A stretch of DNA of 64,000 bases from Annulohypoxylon bovei var. microspora (taxonomy: Eukaryota > Ascomycota > Sordariomycetes > Xylariales > Hypoxylaceae), in NCBI GenBank assembly GCA_022836615.1, contig MU405223.1, positions 62,001-126,000 of the forward strand, given 5' to 3'. The translations under genes and the position numbers were made by a program. The notes beneath the pieces were generated by a model that saw only the letters and a program-made list of their open reading frames with translations, was not told the origin of the DNA and made no database searches. Shown piece by piece: positions 1-10,776 of the stretch (the first letter of the stretch is position 1; the number at the start of each line of letters is the position of its first letter).

Positions 1-2142
1 ACAACTGAGACCGAGGAGAAGAAGGCCACCGACGGACGCAGCCACGGGAATGATGATGTTCTTATTATCAGCGAAAAATGATCCGACCTGGTCGACGAAA
101 CTGGATCCTTCACATTGCCCATTGGAGCAGTGCCCACCGCCTTCACAAGGAGTGCCGTCGAGGAAGTATTGCTGCATATCATAACAGGCATTCGATCCAA
201 GTTGAGACGAAGAGCAACGTAATTGACAAGTCTGGGAATCGCAAGCTTTCGTGTCGCTATTGTTCGTCAACGATCCTACAAGAGTCGAGCACTGTAGATC
301 ACGAGAAGTACACTGCCCAGAAGCACATGTCAAGCCGGAGCCGCAGGACTGACCATCCGGCGCCTTGACATCGGTAGGGCACGTTCCGGATGTGCCACTA
401 CAAGTCTCCGAAGGGTCACATGAGCTAGTACTGTCCCGACAAACTGATCCCGATGACTTAAATTGGCATTGATCCGAACAGCAGTCTTCGTTAGACGGAT
501 CGCATACGGCGTTGTCCTTGAATTTGCACGTTGTCGGGTCACAACAGCTATTGTCGCCACACCCGTCTGTGCCGCCGCAATCGCACTGCTCATCCGCCTC
601 TACGATGCCGTTTCCACACTGACTTCCTGTGATTGTTACGACGTTCTGGTTGTTAGTCAAGCAGGTCGATCTGACACTGTTTCGCCCCATAGCCGAACAG
701 ATGTTGCCAATGGTACAAGGCGAAAACTGAGTGATGCCCGGGGAGGTAGAGGGATTCATAATGAAGCCGCCGTTAGCATTACACGAAGAAGTGCTAAGCG
801 GACAACATTTCTGCATTGACGATGTACCGTCCGCGCAAGTATCAGACGTACAATCGTGGACAGCACCGAAAGTATGACCTGATTCGTGAGCAAACACCTG
901 CCATTCGGTGGAGGTTCGGACAACAACGTTAGCTCCCGCAATCGTCTCATTGCTTCCACTCGAGGACCCTGTTCCTTGAGAACAAAGTTGACCCAGCCAT
1001 GCCAGTCCTACGGCCGCGTCGGTATTGCATGTGCTCAGTAGCGTCCAGTATGCATTACTGTCGTTTTGTTTGTTTCTCCAAGATGAAAATAGATTAAGAC
1101 GATCCGTGATCGTGACACTATCGCTACAAGGGACGTTCCACGGTTCGTTTTGTGATGGTGTCCCTGGACAATCCCTTGGCAAGGTAGTCAAGTTTTTGAT
1201 ACCCAAGGAGATATTGAACGAACTCTCATATAGTGCCGACGCCGCGTTAACTTGCTGGATGATGTTGGCACGTAAATCGCTATTATTACTGAATTGGGCC
1301 GTATACGTGCAATCCGTAGCAATCCCTACCAGAGCTACCTTGCGGGTAGTAGGACAACCTGAAGTAGACCCAATACTTTGAGCTAGATTGACACCAGCGC
1401 CATTACCGCCGGTGGTCCCATCGATCTGGCGCCCAAATAGCTTGGTCGAGTCCACCGCTGAAATATCACGGAGATCTAAACCCCGACGAACCGGATGCTG
1501 ATCTTCGTTGTTGAAGTCCAGCGTATCTGATGAGCATGAGTTTTCATTAAGCCCGCGTTTTAATTCCGAGACGTCGTATGAATTCGGTTTGATGTCCGAG
1601 TCTCTCCAGACGACCATGTCTTCATCATCTGCGTAGTCGGCGCTAGGGTCATCTTCGTGTTGCGTTTGCCTATAATTAGAAATGGTCTGAATGTGGTGGT
1701 GGTTCCCATGAACACGAAATGTACCCTCGAATAACGGTCTCGACCCATCTCGATGAACTGTGATTCTCGCCCAACCCGAATTAATCCATTCCAAATGATC
1801 TGGGTGTTGTACGAATGCGTAACCCTTGAATACTCTGTGATCCATTCTATCCAACTTCTCCTCGCGTACGGAACCGTCAGCATCGACATACCGTACGCTC
1901 GCCGAGTCTGCAATCACATCATGATTAGGTTCTAACGATATTCGAACTTTATCTTGTTCGTTGTGAAGTAGGAATGTGAGGTCAAATGAGGAATAGGCGT
2001 GGACTCGATTAGAGGCGGTATGGATTATGGGATTATCGAGGCGACTAAGATAATTCAAGGCGTTCCTTTTAACTGAATGTGCATCCGCGGATTGCGATAG
2101 AAGCGATAAGACGGCGGCCGCAGCCTTGAAGATGCCGCGCAT
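1..2142 (-). CDS. ADAM-family zinc metalloprotease (fungal ADAM type), C-terminus cut by window edge
   Basis: This is a secreted or membrane-anchored zinc endopeptidase of the reprolysin/ADAM family. One uninterrupted frame of 714 codons runs from the ATG at 2142 off the left edge, with no intron visible. Residues 1-21 form a signal peptide (hydrophobic Ala/Leu/Ser run). A prodomain of about 200 residues follows, rich in His and acidic residues. The catalytic zinc motif HESGHTFGAVHD lies at residues 419-430, fitting HExxHxxGxxHD, with a Met-turn candidate at M462. A Cys-rich disintegrin-like region starts near C509 (CGNGIVEADEQCDCG), followed by further Cys-rich sequence to about residue 680. 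The last 20 codons are strongly hydrophobic (IIIPVAASVGGLLLLG), the start of a transmembrane helix. The missing part would be the rest of that helix and a cytoplasmic tail. The fungal ADAM-A/ADAM-B group is the best family fit; the specific substrate is unknown. Confidence 0.93.
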   Translation of the reverse strand, partial: MRGIFKAAAAVLSLLSQSADAHSVKRNALNYLSRLDNPIIHTASNRVHAYSSFDLTFLLHNEQDKVRISLEPNHDVIADSASVRYVDADGSVREEKLDRMDHRVFKGYAFVQHPDHLEWINSGWARITVHRDGSRPLFEGTFRVHGNHHHIQTISNYRQTQHEDDPSADYADDEDMVVWRDSDIKPNSYDVSELKRGLNENSCSSDTLDFNNEDQHPVRRGLDLRDISAVDSTKLFGRQIDGTTGGNGAGVNLAQSIGSTSGCPTTRKVALVGIATDCTYTAQFSNNSDLRANIIQQVNAASALYESSFNISLGIKNLTTLPRDCPGTPSQNEPWNVPCSDSVTITDRLNLFSSWRNKQNDSNAYWTLLSTCNTDAAVGLAWLGQLCSQGTGSSSGSNETIAGANVVVRTSTEWQVFAHESGHTFGAVHDCTSDTCADGTSSMQKCCPLSTSSCNANGGFIMNPSTSPGITQFSPCTIGNICSAMGRNSVRSTCLTNNQNVVTITGSQCGNGIVEADEQCDCGGTDGCGDNSCCDPTTCKFKDNAVCDPSNEDCCSDQCQFKSSGSVCRDSTSSCDPSETCSGTSGTCPTDVKAPDGQSCGSGLTCASGQCTSRDLQCSTLVGSLTNNSDTKACDSQTCQLRCSSSQLGSNACYDMQQYFLDGTPCEGGGHCSNGQCEGSSFVDQVGSFFADNKNIIIPVAASVGGLLLLGLSC

Positions 2143-4275
2143 ATTCGGATGGGGTGAAGTCCTGCTTCGAGGACAATGACTTGTTCTCAAGACCCCATGC
2201 GACAATGCAATTCTGATTGTATCGCCACGGGCGTCTCGGTTTTCGGAAAATTGGAAAATGAAAAAAGGGAAATTAGAAAATTAAGAACTATCGTTGTTGT
2301 CCGTCGGCCGGAGAGCAATTAACAGCTTCAAACTAGGGCCAAGCTTTCCAAGGAAGAAGGGGGACGGAGGCAAAATGAAACAAGAAGCAAATGTCGTAGG
2401 AGACCGTGTCAAGTATAATCCAAGAAGCCACTTTCTCTCGGCAACGGTCAAAGAGGCTTGGTGTAGATTTCTAATCCTGCAACTGGTAATCCTCATGAAT
2501 ACCTATTAGGAGTTAGGGGATAGAGACGTCCAGTCTCAAACGCTAAAATGATCCCGTCCAATAATCCGGATATAGGGTCAAAACTAAAGTGCCTGCTGGA
2601 TGATGGGAAAAGACGGCAAGAAACAAGAAACCGGTTGAAATGTTTCAATTAGTTACCGGATTAGAGAAAAGAACGAAAAGAGGCAAAAGAGGTTGGAGAG
2701 ACTGGAAAGATTAGGAATGTGGCTGCGCAGGCCTTGACCAAGACCCTCAAAACCCAGAATAAAAACCAAGACATAAAAGAGGAGAGAGGAATATGCGAGG
2801 ATGGCGAGGATGTGCGATGAGAAGTTGCTTGCTGAGTCCTGCATAAGCAAATAAGCCAATCACACCCCTGTATTCATATGAATATTGATAAAATAGCAAG
2901 TGAGACGGGCTTCGAAGGCGGGGGCACCTGGGCAACTGCTACTGTAAGATCCGGGGTGTTATTCGATACATGATACTTAAAACCCGCGAGCCGGCTTGGC
3001 AGTCAGCGGATTTACATCGTACTTACTACCTAAGATATACGTATACGAGAAGATCAAATTCCTTAACAAACAAACTTAGAACTTATCCATCGTCAGCAAA
3101 ATAGTATTCACTAAGTCTGAATTATCGATCTATAATTGTTGAAAAAAAACCCCATAGACTAAATTCGTGATACATGCTTGTCAGCATGTGTTAATGAGAC
3201 CTTGAGGCGAAACTACCCCTGTTCTTATTTTCCTTATTTATGGATACATAGAACTACTAGCACACATTGTCCGGCTGCCCGTTCGTCCAGACTGCTTGTG
3301 CTGTTTCAGAGGGCTGTCGTACTAGCCTCGCGACTCGAAAATATGTGGAATTCCGGCATATCAACAACCGAAGATGCTGTTTATATTAAACAATAATTAT
3401 TATGCGGCTTGCCGTCCATAAATTTGGCCTGTTTAAGGGAAATGTGCTTTCTCTCCAACTGTCTCGACCGTGCCGTGCCTGCAGACAGCAGTGTTGATAA
3501 TATAAACCTCAACACCTGCAGTGACCTGCCCTGATACCAGCGGCCTTTTCCTTTATATGCCGTGACACGCTCCTTTGTTGTTCCCTTTTTCTCTCTCTTT
3601 GTTAAGTCTAGAGACGGCCTCGTGTTCGCTTATCCCCGAAACCGTAATCCTGTGTCTTCGACGACACACGATGCTGACGCCAGTCCTATACTCAAGACTT
3701 TGCCAAGGGGATCGGGTCGCCAGTGCTAACTCCAAGTAGCACGAGTGACGCGTCTCCAAGCCTTGGTCTTCATCTATTACTCTCATCTTTGCTATTGACA
3801 TCGGCTCTCCGGATGGGATTCTAGACGTTTACACAATGTGCTAAAGACGGTCTCGTGCTATGCCACCTTCATATACTAGGTACCTATATCTATTTGGAAG
3901 AGGCACATATGTACGATAAAGACGGATCAGCTTGGCGCTTTGTGTAACTAGGTGATAGGGCAATGTTCCACCAAGAAAACTTTTGCTCCGTCGCTTTTTT
4001 TTCCCACAAGGTTACAGCTAGTTGATTCAAGCTTATATACCGTTTACACGGAGGCTTGTTTTCGTTTTTAATTATTCGTTGGCGGGCTGTTCAACTATAA
4101 TATCTAAAGCTCGTTTGCATTGCTCGAAACGCGCACGTGAAATCTTCGAACACAGAGTTATATCGAGACCAAGACAGAAAGAATAAGCCGAATCCCCCAT
4201 CCCCCACGTTCCACGCATGGCGCATATCAAAGACAGATGGTATCAGAAGTTGAAAAATCAGCACAGCCTCGCCCT
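2143..4275. other. Intergenic, no gene seen
   Basis: About 2.1 kb between the ADAM start and the 3' end of acetyl-CoA synthetase. Short open frames (60-82 codons) occur on both strands, but none has a family signature, splice-extended frame or good start context. It should hold the ADAM promoter on its left side and the acetyl-CoA synthetase 3' UTR on its right. Confidence 0.6.
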
Positions 4276-6657
4276 TTACTTCTTTCGGGTCTCGTGGACA
4301 ACAGTAATGATCTTGTCGACCACGGATGGGTCGGATAGCTATTGTGCCATGGTTAGCGAGTTTCCAAGATAATTCTAGGAGAGGGGTAGAGGGATGCTAA
4401 CCGTTGTCGTGTCGCCAAGCTGGTCTTCCTCTCCAGCCAAAATCTTTCTCAAGATACGGCGCATTATCTTGCCACTACGAGTCTTGGGCAAGTCGGGTAC
4501 GATGTATACCGCCTTAGGTGCGGCAAAAGGTCCGATACTCTTTCGTACTTGCAGGATAAATTCCTTCCTCAACGCATCCGAGGCCTCGCTGCCGTTCTTG
4601 ATTGCCACAAACGCGTTGACCGCTTGTCCGGTCAGTTCGTCAGCGACACCAACTACGGCAGCTTCGGCTACGGAGTGGTGCTCGATCAGAGCAGCCTCGA
4701 TTTCTGCGGTTGACAAACGGTGCCCACTGACGTTGACCACATCGTCCACTCGTCCCCGGATCCAGTAAAAGCCCTCGTGATCACGACCAGCTCCGTCACC
4801 GGTAAACTTGGATTGGTTAGTAATCTTGGAGACGATATTCCGTGCCGCTTACTTACATAGTAGCCCTTGTAGACATTCAGATATGTGTCCATATATCTCT
4901 TATGCGCACCCCAGACAGTACGGGCCATGCTAGGCCATGGCTGCTTGAAAGCCAGCACACCTTCAACGTCATTCCCATGTATCTCCTCACCGGAAACAGG
5001 GTCAATGATGGCAGGTTCTATGCCGAAGAAAGGCAGAGAAGCACTTCCGGGCTTGGTCGGCGTTACTCCTGCCAGAGGGGTGATAACATTTGAGCCGGTC
5101 TCGGTTTGCCAATAGGTCTGTCTCGTTTGTTAGAACCCGCCGGTTTAAAAATGAGGGCTGCACAAACTTACGTCGACAATTTGCGCCTCTTCCTTGCCCA
5201 CGACTTCGAAATACCATTTCCATACTTCAGCCGCGATAGGTTCACCGACCGAGCCTAGGACTCTCAGCTTCGGCATATGAGCCTTGACGAAATCATCACC
5301 GGCGCGCTTCAGTAACCTCAACGCCGTTGGTGCTACATAAAATTGAGTGACTTCGTGCTTCGCGATTATATCCCAGTATCGTGAAAAGTTAGGGTAGGCT
5401 GGAGTTCCCTCGAAGACCACTGTAGATACACCGAGGAGAAGGGGAGCATAGACGACGTATGTGTGGCCGGTAATCCAACCAACATCTCCACCGCAGAAAT
5501 ACCGGTCTCCATCATGGATATCGAACACGTACTTGCCAGTCATCGCAGCTCCGAGGAGGTATCCGGCAGTAGTGTGCATAACACCCTTCGGTTTTCCCGT
5601 CGAGCCGGATGTGTATAGTAGGAAGAGGGGATCTTCGGCGTTCACAACTTCAGGGGCAATGTAGGATGGCCACTTCTCGACTTCTTCATGCCACCACAGG
5701 TCACGACCAGAGGTCCAAGGGATATCAGCACCAGTGCGCTTGAAGACGAGCACACCTGTGACGTCAGGGCATTGCTTGAGCGCATCGTCCACGATCTTCT
5801 TGGTACCGATTAACTTGCCACCTCGTTTCCCCTCGTCCGTGGTAATGACCACTCTGGATTGAGCGTCGATAACACGATCACGCAGAGAATCAGCAGAGAA
5901 ACCAGCAAATACAACAGAGTGTATGGCACCAATACGTATCACTGCAAGGAAAGCAATGATAGCCTCTGGAATCATGGGTAGGTAAATAGCGACGGTATCG
6001 CCTTTTCGGACACCCATCTTCTTTAAAACGTGCGCGACCCTGCTGACTTCGCGAAGGAGCTCACTATAAGTTAGATTTCGGCCCTCATTCGGCTCATCGG
6101 CCTCGTAGATGATAGCAACTCGGTCAGGGTCCTTGAACGCATGTCGATCGACTAGGTTGTAAGAGGCATTGAGCTGGCCCTCGACAAACCAGGCCACATC
6201 GCCGTTGGCTAGAGATCCGGTACGAACGGTCTCGAAGTCCCGTTGCCATGTTAACAGCTCCCTTGCCTTCTTACCGAAGAACTTTTCGGGTTCGGTGATA
6301 GACTCTTTGTAAAGTTGTTGATACTCCTCGATACCTACCATGTATTAGAAGGGTGACTTTCATAATTACTATACGCTCAAGAATTAAGCCCAATCTTACC
6401 GCTGAGATGGGGTTTACTAGGATGCTCTAAGCTCATATTACGTCAGCTTAACATATTTCAGTCATTATCTAGAGATAAGTTCATTTCGCGAATGAGGGGT
6501 CTCACTGTCAAGCATCTTCTGTGGGGGGTCTAATTGGAATCCGGTCAGCATCGGAGAGCTTCAATTTATATACGCTTAAGCGCTGGTTGAAAAACTCACG
6601 GTAGGTGTCGACCAGATGGGCCTCAGCGACCACCGGGGCCTTGACTTGGTCACCCAT
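4276..6657 (-). CDS. facA/acs1: Acetyl-CoA synthetase (AMP-forming)
   Basis: Converts acetate, ATP and CoA to acetyl-CoA; needed for growth on acetate and for the nucleo-cytosolic acetyl-CoA supply. I assemble seven exons: 6657-6600, 6529-6506, 6426-6400, 6334-5172, 5117-4857, 4806-4402 and 4338-4276, giving 666 aa, the usual family length. All junctions are GT/AG and in frame. Exons 2 and 3 are only 24 and 27 nt. The AMP-binding P-loop TSGSTGKPKG is at 278-287, the TYWQTETG motif begins at 425, GRVDDVVNVSGHR is near 529, and the conserved Lys of PKTRSGK is K624. The last intron (4339-4401) must be spliced to give the conserved tail DPSVVDKIITVVHETRKK; reading through ends early at 4375. The start at 6657 gives the family N-terminus (PVVAEAHLVDTY). 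An in-frame upstream start near 6801 would add a Thr/Asn-rich stretch and is less likely. Confidence 0.95.
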
Positions 6658-6678
6658 GACGACGGCGGGGTAGCTCCA

Positions 6679-6777
6679 GATGATGGTGTAGTTGTTATTG
6701 ATGATGATGTTAGTAATGGTGGTAATGGTGGTGCTAGTGGTGCTGGTGGTGTTGGTGGTGTTGGTGGTGTTGCTTTG
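6679..6777. repeat. Degenerate trinucleotide tract in the acetyl-CoA synthetase leader
   Basis: Just upstream of the acetyl-CoA synthetase ATG, the plus strand reads as runs of GGT/GTT/GAT triplets. On the mRNA strand these are ACC/AAC/ATC triplets, encoding Thr, Asn and Ile in the frame of the gene. This looks like a trinucleotide microsatellite in the 5' UTR. Its frame stays open to the gene's ATG. Confidence 0.75.
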
Positions 6778-9583
6778 TTCGTTGACACTGCGGGGTAGCA
6801 ACTAAGGAGAGGACTTGGACGTGAGAAGGATTGGCGCTATATATTCGGGGTAAGACAATCGATATGAGTTTATATATATAATAGTTGAATGACTACAGCT
6901 TCGGACGAAGCTTGCGGAGTGGCAGAGTGACAGGAGGAAGGACAAAGAGCAATGACGAAGAGCAAGGGCCAAAACGTTGGTGAGAGAGACGAGGACGAGG
7001 CACTTTTTGTATTACGGCAAAAATATTGGGAAGCATGGGCAAGGACGGAACGTAGCACAACACTTGCATTGTATAGTACATTCGCATATGCAGTCCCCGG
7101 TACGGCAGGTACGGCATAAAGTACAATTAGGTACCTGCACCCCGTAAAAGTCAGGCGAGCTCTGGGCAAGCGTAGTCTTCCACGGGCAAGCGTGAGCAAG
7201 CGTCACTCAACTTTAGCCCCTATAGCCTCTAAATTCCCCAAATCCCCTAAAACGTGACCAACCTAGATTACCTGCTAGTCAGGGCGGTCCAAATAATCAG
7301 ATACCAGTAGCACTTAACTGGACTACGTTGGGGGAATATGGATACGCCGACTCGGACCGGGGGTCGTTGAACGCCATGTGGGTCCATCTTTCTCTTCCGC
7401 TCGACCGTTCGTCTGTATTGAACCCCCGTCCTTCTCTCTCTCCCCATTCTAGACTTACACGATGGAACCCTTCCACCACCAACGTTCTACGGGGATGCCT
7501 AGAGCGCGCCTCAAACATGTACAAGGTTTGTCCGCAGGCGCAATTATTAAATGCGGATTCACCTGACTTTTGACGCACGCAGGTTAGTATTGACCTCACA
7601 CCCTCCTTAATCACCCTACTACGTAGCAGCATGTACTGTACATATACCTATGGACTGGATGGGCTAGCTGTAACGATAGACCGTCCTATGTCGAAGAAGC
7701 CTTTGGACCGGGCGTGGGTGTTGATAAGTTGGGATTGACTTCCTTGTCACTCAATCTGAACGTACGTACATATGAGCCTATCGACAGGCGCCGTCGAGAG
7801 CGAAGCTTGATGAATATCGAATCTAACCTATCCCCCTCGTGGGAAAATCATACCATTTTACTATTTAATTACATGGGCAGCCACCAACATTTTCGTAAAT
7901 ACTCAACCCCAAGTGTAGATTAGATAGGTAGTTCGGACTATTCTACCGGTATACTGGTCCACCTATGCAGGTTTGCAGGTTCTACTTAAATATAGAGAAC
8001 TGCAAGCAAGCAAGTAAATTACCGAAGTCTATTCTAATCAACCATTGGCGCATTGACGAGAACCATCTATCCGGGGGTCTGTTTTTGGAACCGCCTGTTG
8101 GCTCCCGGCGCCTCATGAACTACAGAAGGCTACGTACATGAGGCAGGTAACCAACCAGGTAGCGAACGTGTCACTTGATGTAACCGTTAACTGTAAGGGA
8201 GTATAGTAAACATATACCAAGCATAATCTGTACAATATCCTGTCTGACTGTCGTGATTATTGGCTTTTAGTTTGTGACTATTCTGCAACCCCTATTAGTC
8301 GCGTCTCTTACTCCCTGCTCATCATCCATGCCCGCCAAATTCCCAACTACGGGGGCCGACATCTCCAAACCCCTTCTCCCCGCCTCTTAACCCCTCGCCC
8401 CATTCCCTCCCCGCATTCGCTCTCAGACCTCCAAGGATAACCAGAGAAGCTAGACAAGCCCTTGCAGCCATTTAACACGCTAATTATCCTACCAAATATC
8501 TCCGCAGCTCCGTTACCCTCGTGCGCATTCGGAAGGGTCCAATCGAACACTCCCAAGTTGGGGATTCCCGTCGCTTACATAAATACATGACATCGAGGTG
8601 CCATCTAGGGCTACTAGGTACATATGCTTCAGTACGTGGCCACGATGACCGTCCATTCACCGGTGAATGATAAGGTGCCATCAGAATCTCCGATCCCGAT
8701 TTTTACCTATCATTAAATCCCGATTCCATATTGAGACGGTCGAACGATAGAGATGCTGCCATGCCGTCACTCTCTTGCCAAGCTTCCATCTGCCCATGTC
8801 TAGAACTCGAGTCTGCGATGACAAGATTGTGGGGGAAGCTAGGATTCTCCGGTTGGCCAGGTGAGATATGTGGCTTGGCACCATTACCACCTATATATAC
8901 CTAGGTGTATATCTTGATGGTTGACGAGGTTAAAAATATCGTTGCCTACCATCTTTACATGGCCTATTCTTGTCTGAACCATACCTAGGCTATACCTAGG
9001 CTCTCATGAAAAGGGATCTTGAGACGCTACGTCGTTCCATTGAAGCCTTTCTGACCTGTATGGATACCCTGGGTATGTATGTATGATATACTAAGTGTCT
9101 CCTAGCCGAGGTAGGTCTAAAAACTCCGTATGGTCGCGGCTATGTCTACGTATGCGAGGTTAGAGCCTCATGCCCCACCGTCGCTCCGGCTGGTAACTAA
9201 GCTGCCGGTACTCGGTTACTTCAACGTGGTCATTGCCGGATGCGACTCTCAGGCGACGACATCTCATGCGGGCCGGGTCCAAATTCGGCCTTTCGGGAAA
9301 AGCGTGATCGTCAACCTTTCCGAAACACCGGTCACCGGAGAGATAGGGGTATGATTGAACTCACACTTGTCCAACGGTGATTGTGTTATTATTACTTTAG
9401 AGACTTCGCCTCCGATAGTGGAATTGGTTGTCAATTAAAGCCAAGGTGGATATCATTGCTGCAGAATGCGTCACGGTTATCTTCGAGATGGTTTTGCCGA
9501 ACCACAGCCATAAAGCCAGCCCTTACTCCATGAATCCCAAGCTAGTTGCATAAAATCATTCTTCCGTTACATAGTGAGCCCAC
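6778..9583. other. Intergenic, no gene seen
   Basis: About 2.8 kb between the acetyl-CoA synthetase leader and the 3' end of the Rfc5-type gene. I see no family-recognisable frame. It contains scattered CCTAGG/TAGGTA words, for example a doubled ATACCTAGGCT near 8983-9004 and a CTAGGT word near 8900, and a partly repeated GGTACGGCA word near 7100. It presumably contains the acetyl-CoA synthetase promoter. Confidence 0.55.
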
Positions 9584-10776
9584 TCACATATCCATACTCA
9601 TTAAATACATCTCCATTATTCGCATATACTTGGCGACAAATGCCTCCAAGTGGAAGATGACCTTGCTCCCCATTCTTATCCTATGCTCGTAAAAGGCGGA
9701 CCACTTGATAACCTCGGATTTCAAATCGTCGTCGATGTTAACGATGAGCTTGAATGTCAGCGTCTTGAGTATCGTGGTAGGTGGTATGCAGTGTGTGAGT
9801 AGGTCGTATAGCTTCGATCGAACTTGTAATATACGGGCTGGTGAGTGTTCCTCTTTGATCTCCTTGGCGATTTGAGAGATTAATGCTTCCCAATCTGGGG
9901 GCGGAATTGGTGTGTCATCGGTAACTTTCTCACTACAATTTGTCAGCTAGGTTATTGCGAAAGCAGTCTCGTAGAGTATGGCAAGGAACGTACTTCTGAG
10001 CATGTACGGCCTCATACATTAGCAATGCCCTCCTTAGATTTCTGCCGCTTTCTTCGGCAATTCTCTTGTGTAACCCCTTAACAACAGGCCATCCTTCCTT
10101 CTTAGCCGAATCCGCCAGGACACTAGCAATCTCATCAACCGTCGGCGCAGCAACCCGTACAAGGAGAGTTCGACTTCGAATCGGCGCAATGATGTTTGCT
10201 GTACTGTTGGCTAGCAGTATCAATCGAAGATTCGGACTGTATTTCTCCATCGTCCTTCTCAGAGCTGCCTGGGCATCTCGAGTTAAATGATCGGCCTCAT
10301 TGATGACAACGACCTTGAATTTTTGCTTGGCTGACTGGTCGACTTGTTGGGTCTGGGCGACTTCTTTGAGTAGGTCTTGAATGACAACTCGATCATAGTT
10401 CCCGACATCTGAAGGTGTTATCTCGAGATGGTAAATGGAGGCTACGATGTTGAATTCTAGCTTTCGGTTGCTGGTAGTCTGGAAGACTCGGGCATCGATT
10501 TTGATCTTCTCGACACCGGGACCGTATAGTTCTTTTAGGGTCGCGACAATACGAGTCTTCTTGCCCGCGCCAGAGGGACCGTAGACTAATAGATGAGGGA
10601 AATCACCGCTCTGAGCCTGTAACATGGATTGTTAGATTAGATCCTAAGAATGTGAAGCAATTGCAGAGACCGGAACTACATGTACGTACCAAGGACCGAA
10701 GTCTCTCAGACAATTCTGAATGGTAGGTTAGAGAATCGAGGGAGCGCGGTCGGTGCTTATCAACTATGAGAGCCAT
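9584..10776 (-). CDS. rfc5: Replication factor C small subunit (yeast Rfc5 / human RFC3 type)
   Basis: Subunit of the RFC clamp loader that opens and loads PCNA during DNA replication and repair. Exons 10776-10690, 10616-9994 and 9932-9584 give 352 aa, matching the 354-aa yeast Rfc5. The start gives the family N-terminus MALIVDKHRPRSLD. Walker A is GPSGAGKKT at 42-50. The Walker B region reads INEADHL (NEAD at 135-138), not DEAD, as in the Rfc5 branch, which is thought not to hydrolyse ATP. The sequence KLEFNIVASIYHLEITPSD is the Rfc5-type signature. The arginine-finger motif that is usually SRC reads SRT here (177-179). The C-terminal collar domain ends VIFHLEAFVAKYMR. A GTGAGT after the last coding bases could be another donor, but the length already fits the family. 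Confidence 0.95.

Noticed and set aside
463..819. 118-codon plus-strand frame opposite the ADAM gene
   Set aside because: Overlaps the zinc-binding and disintegrin region of a clear protease on the other strand; no independent support.
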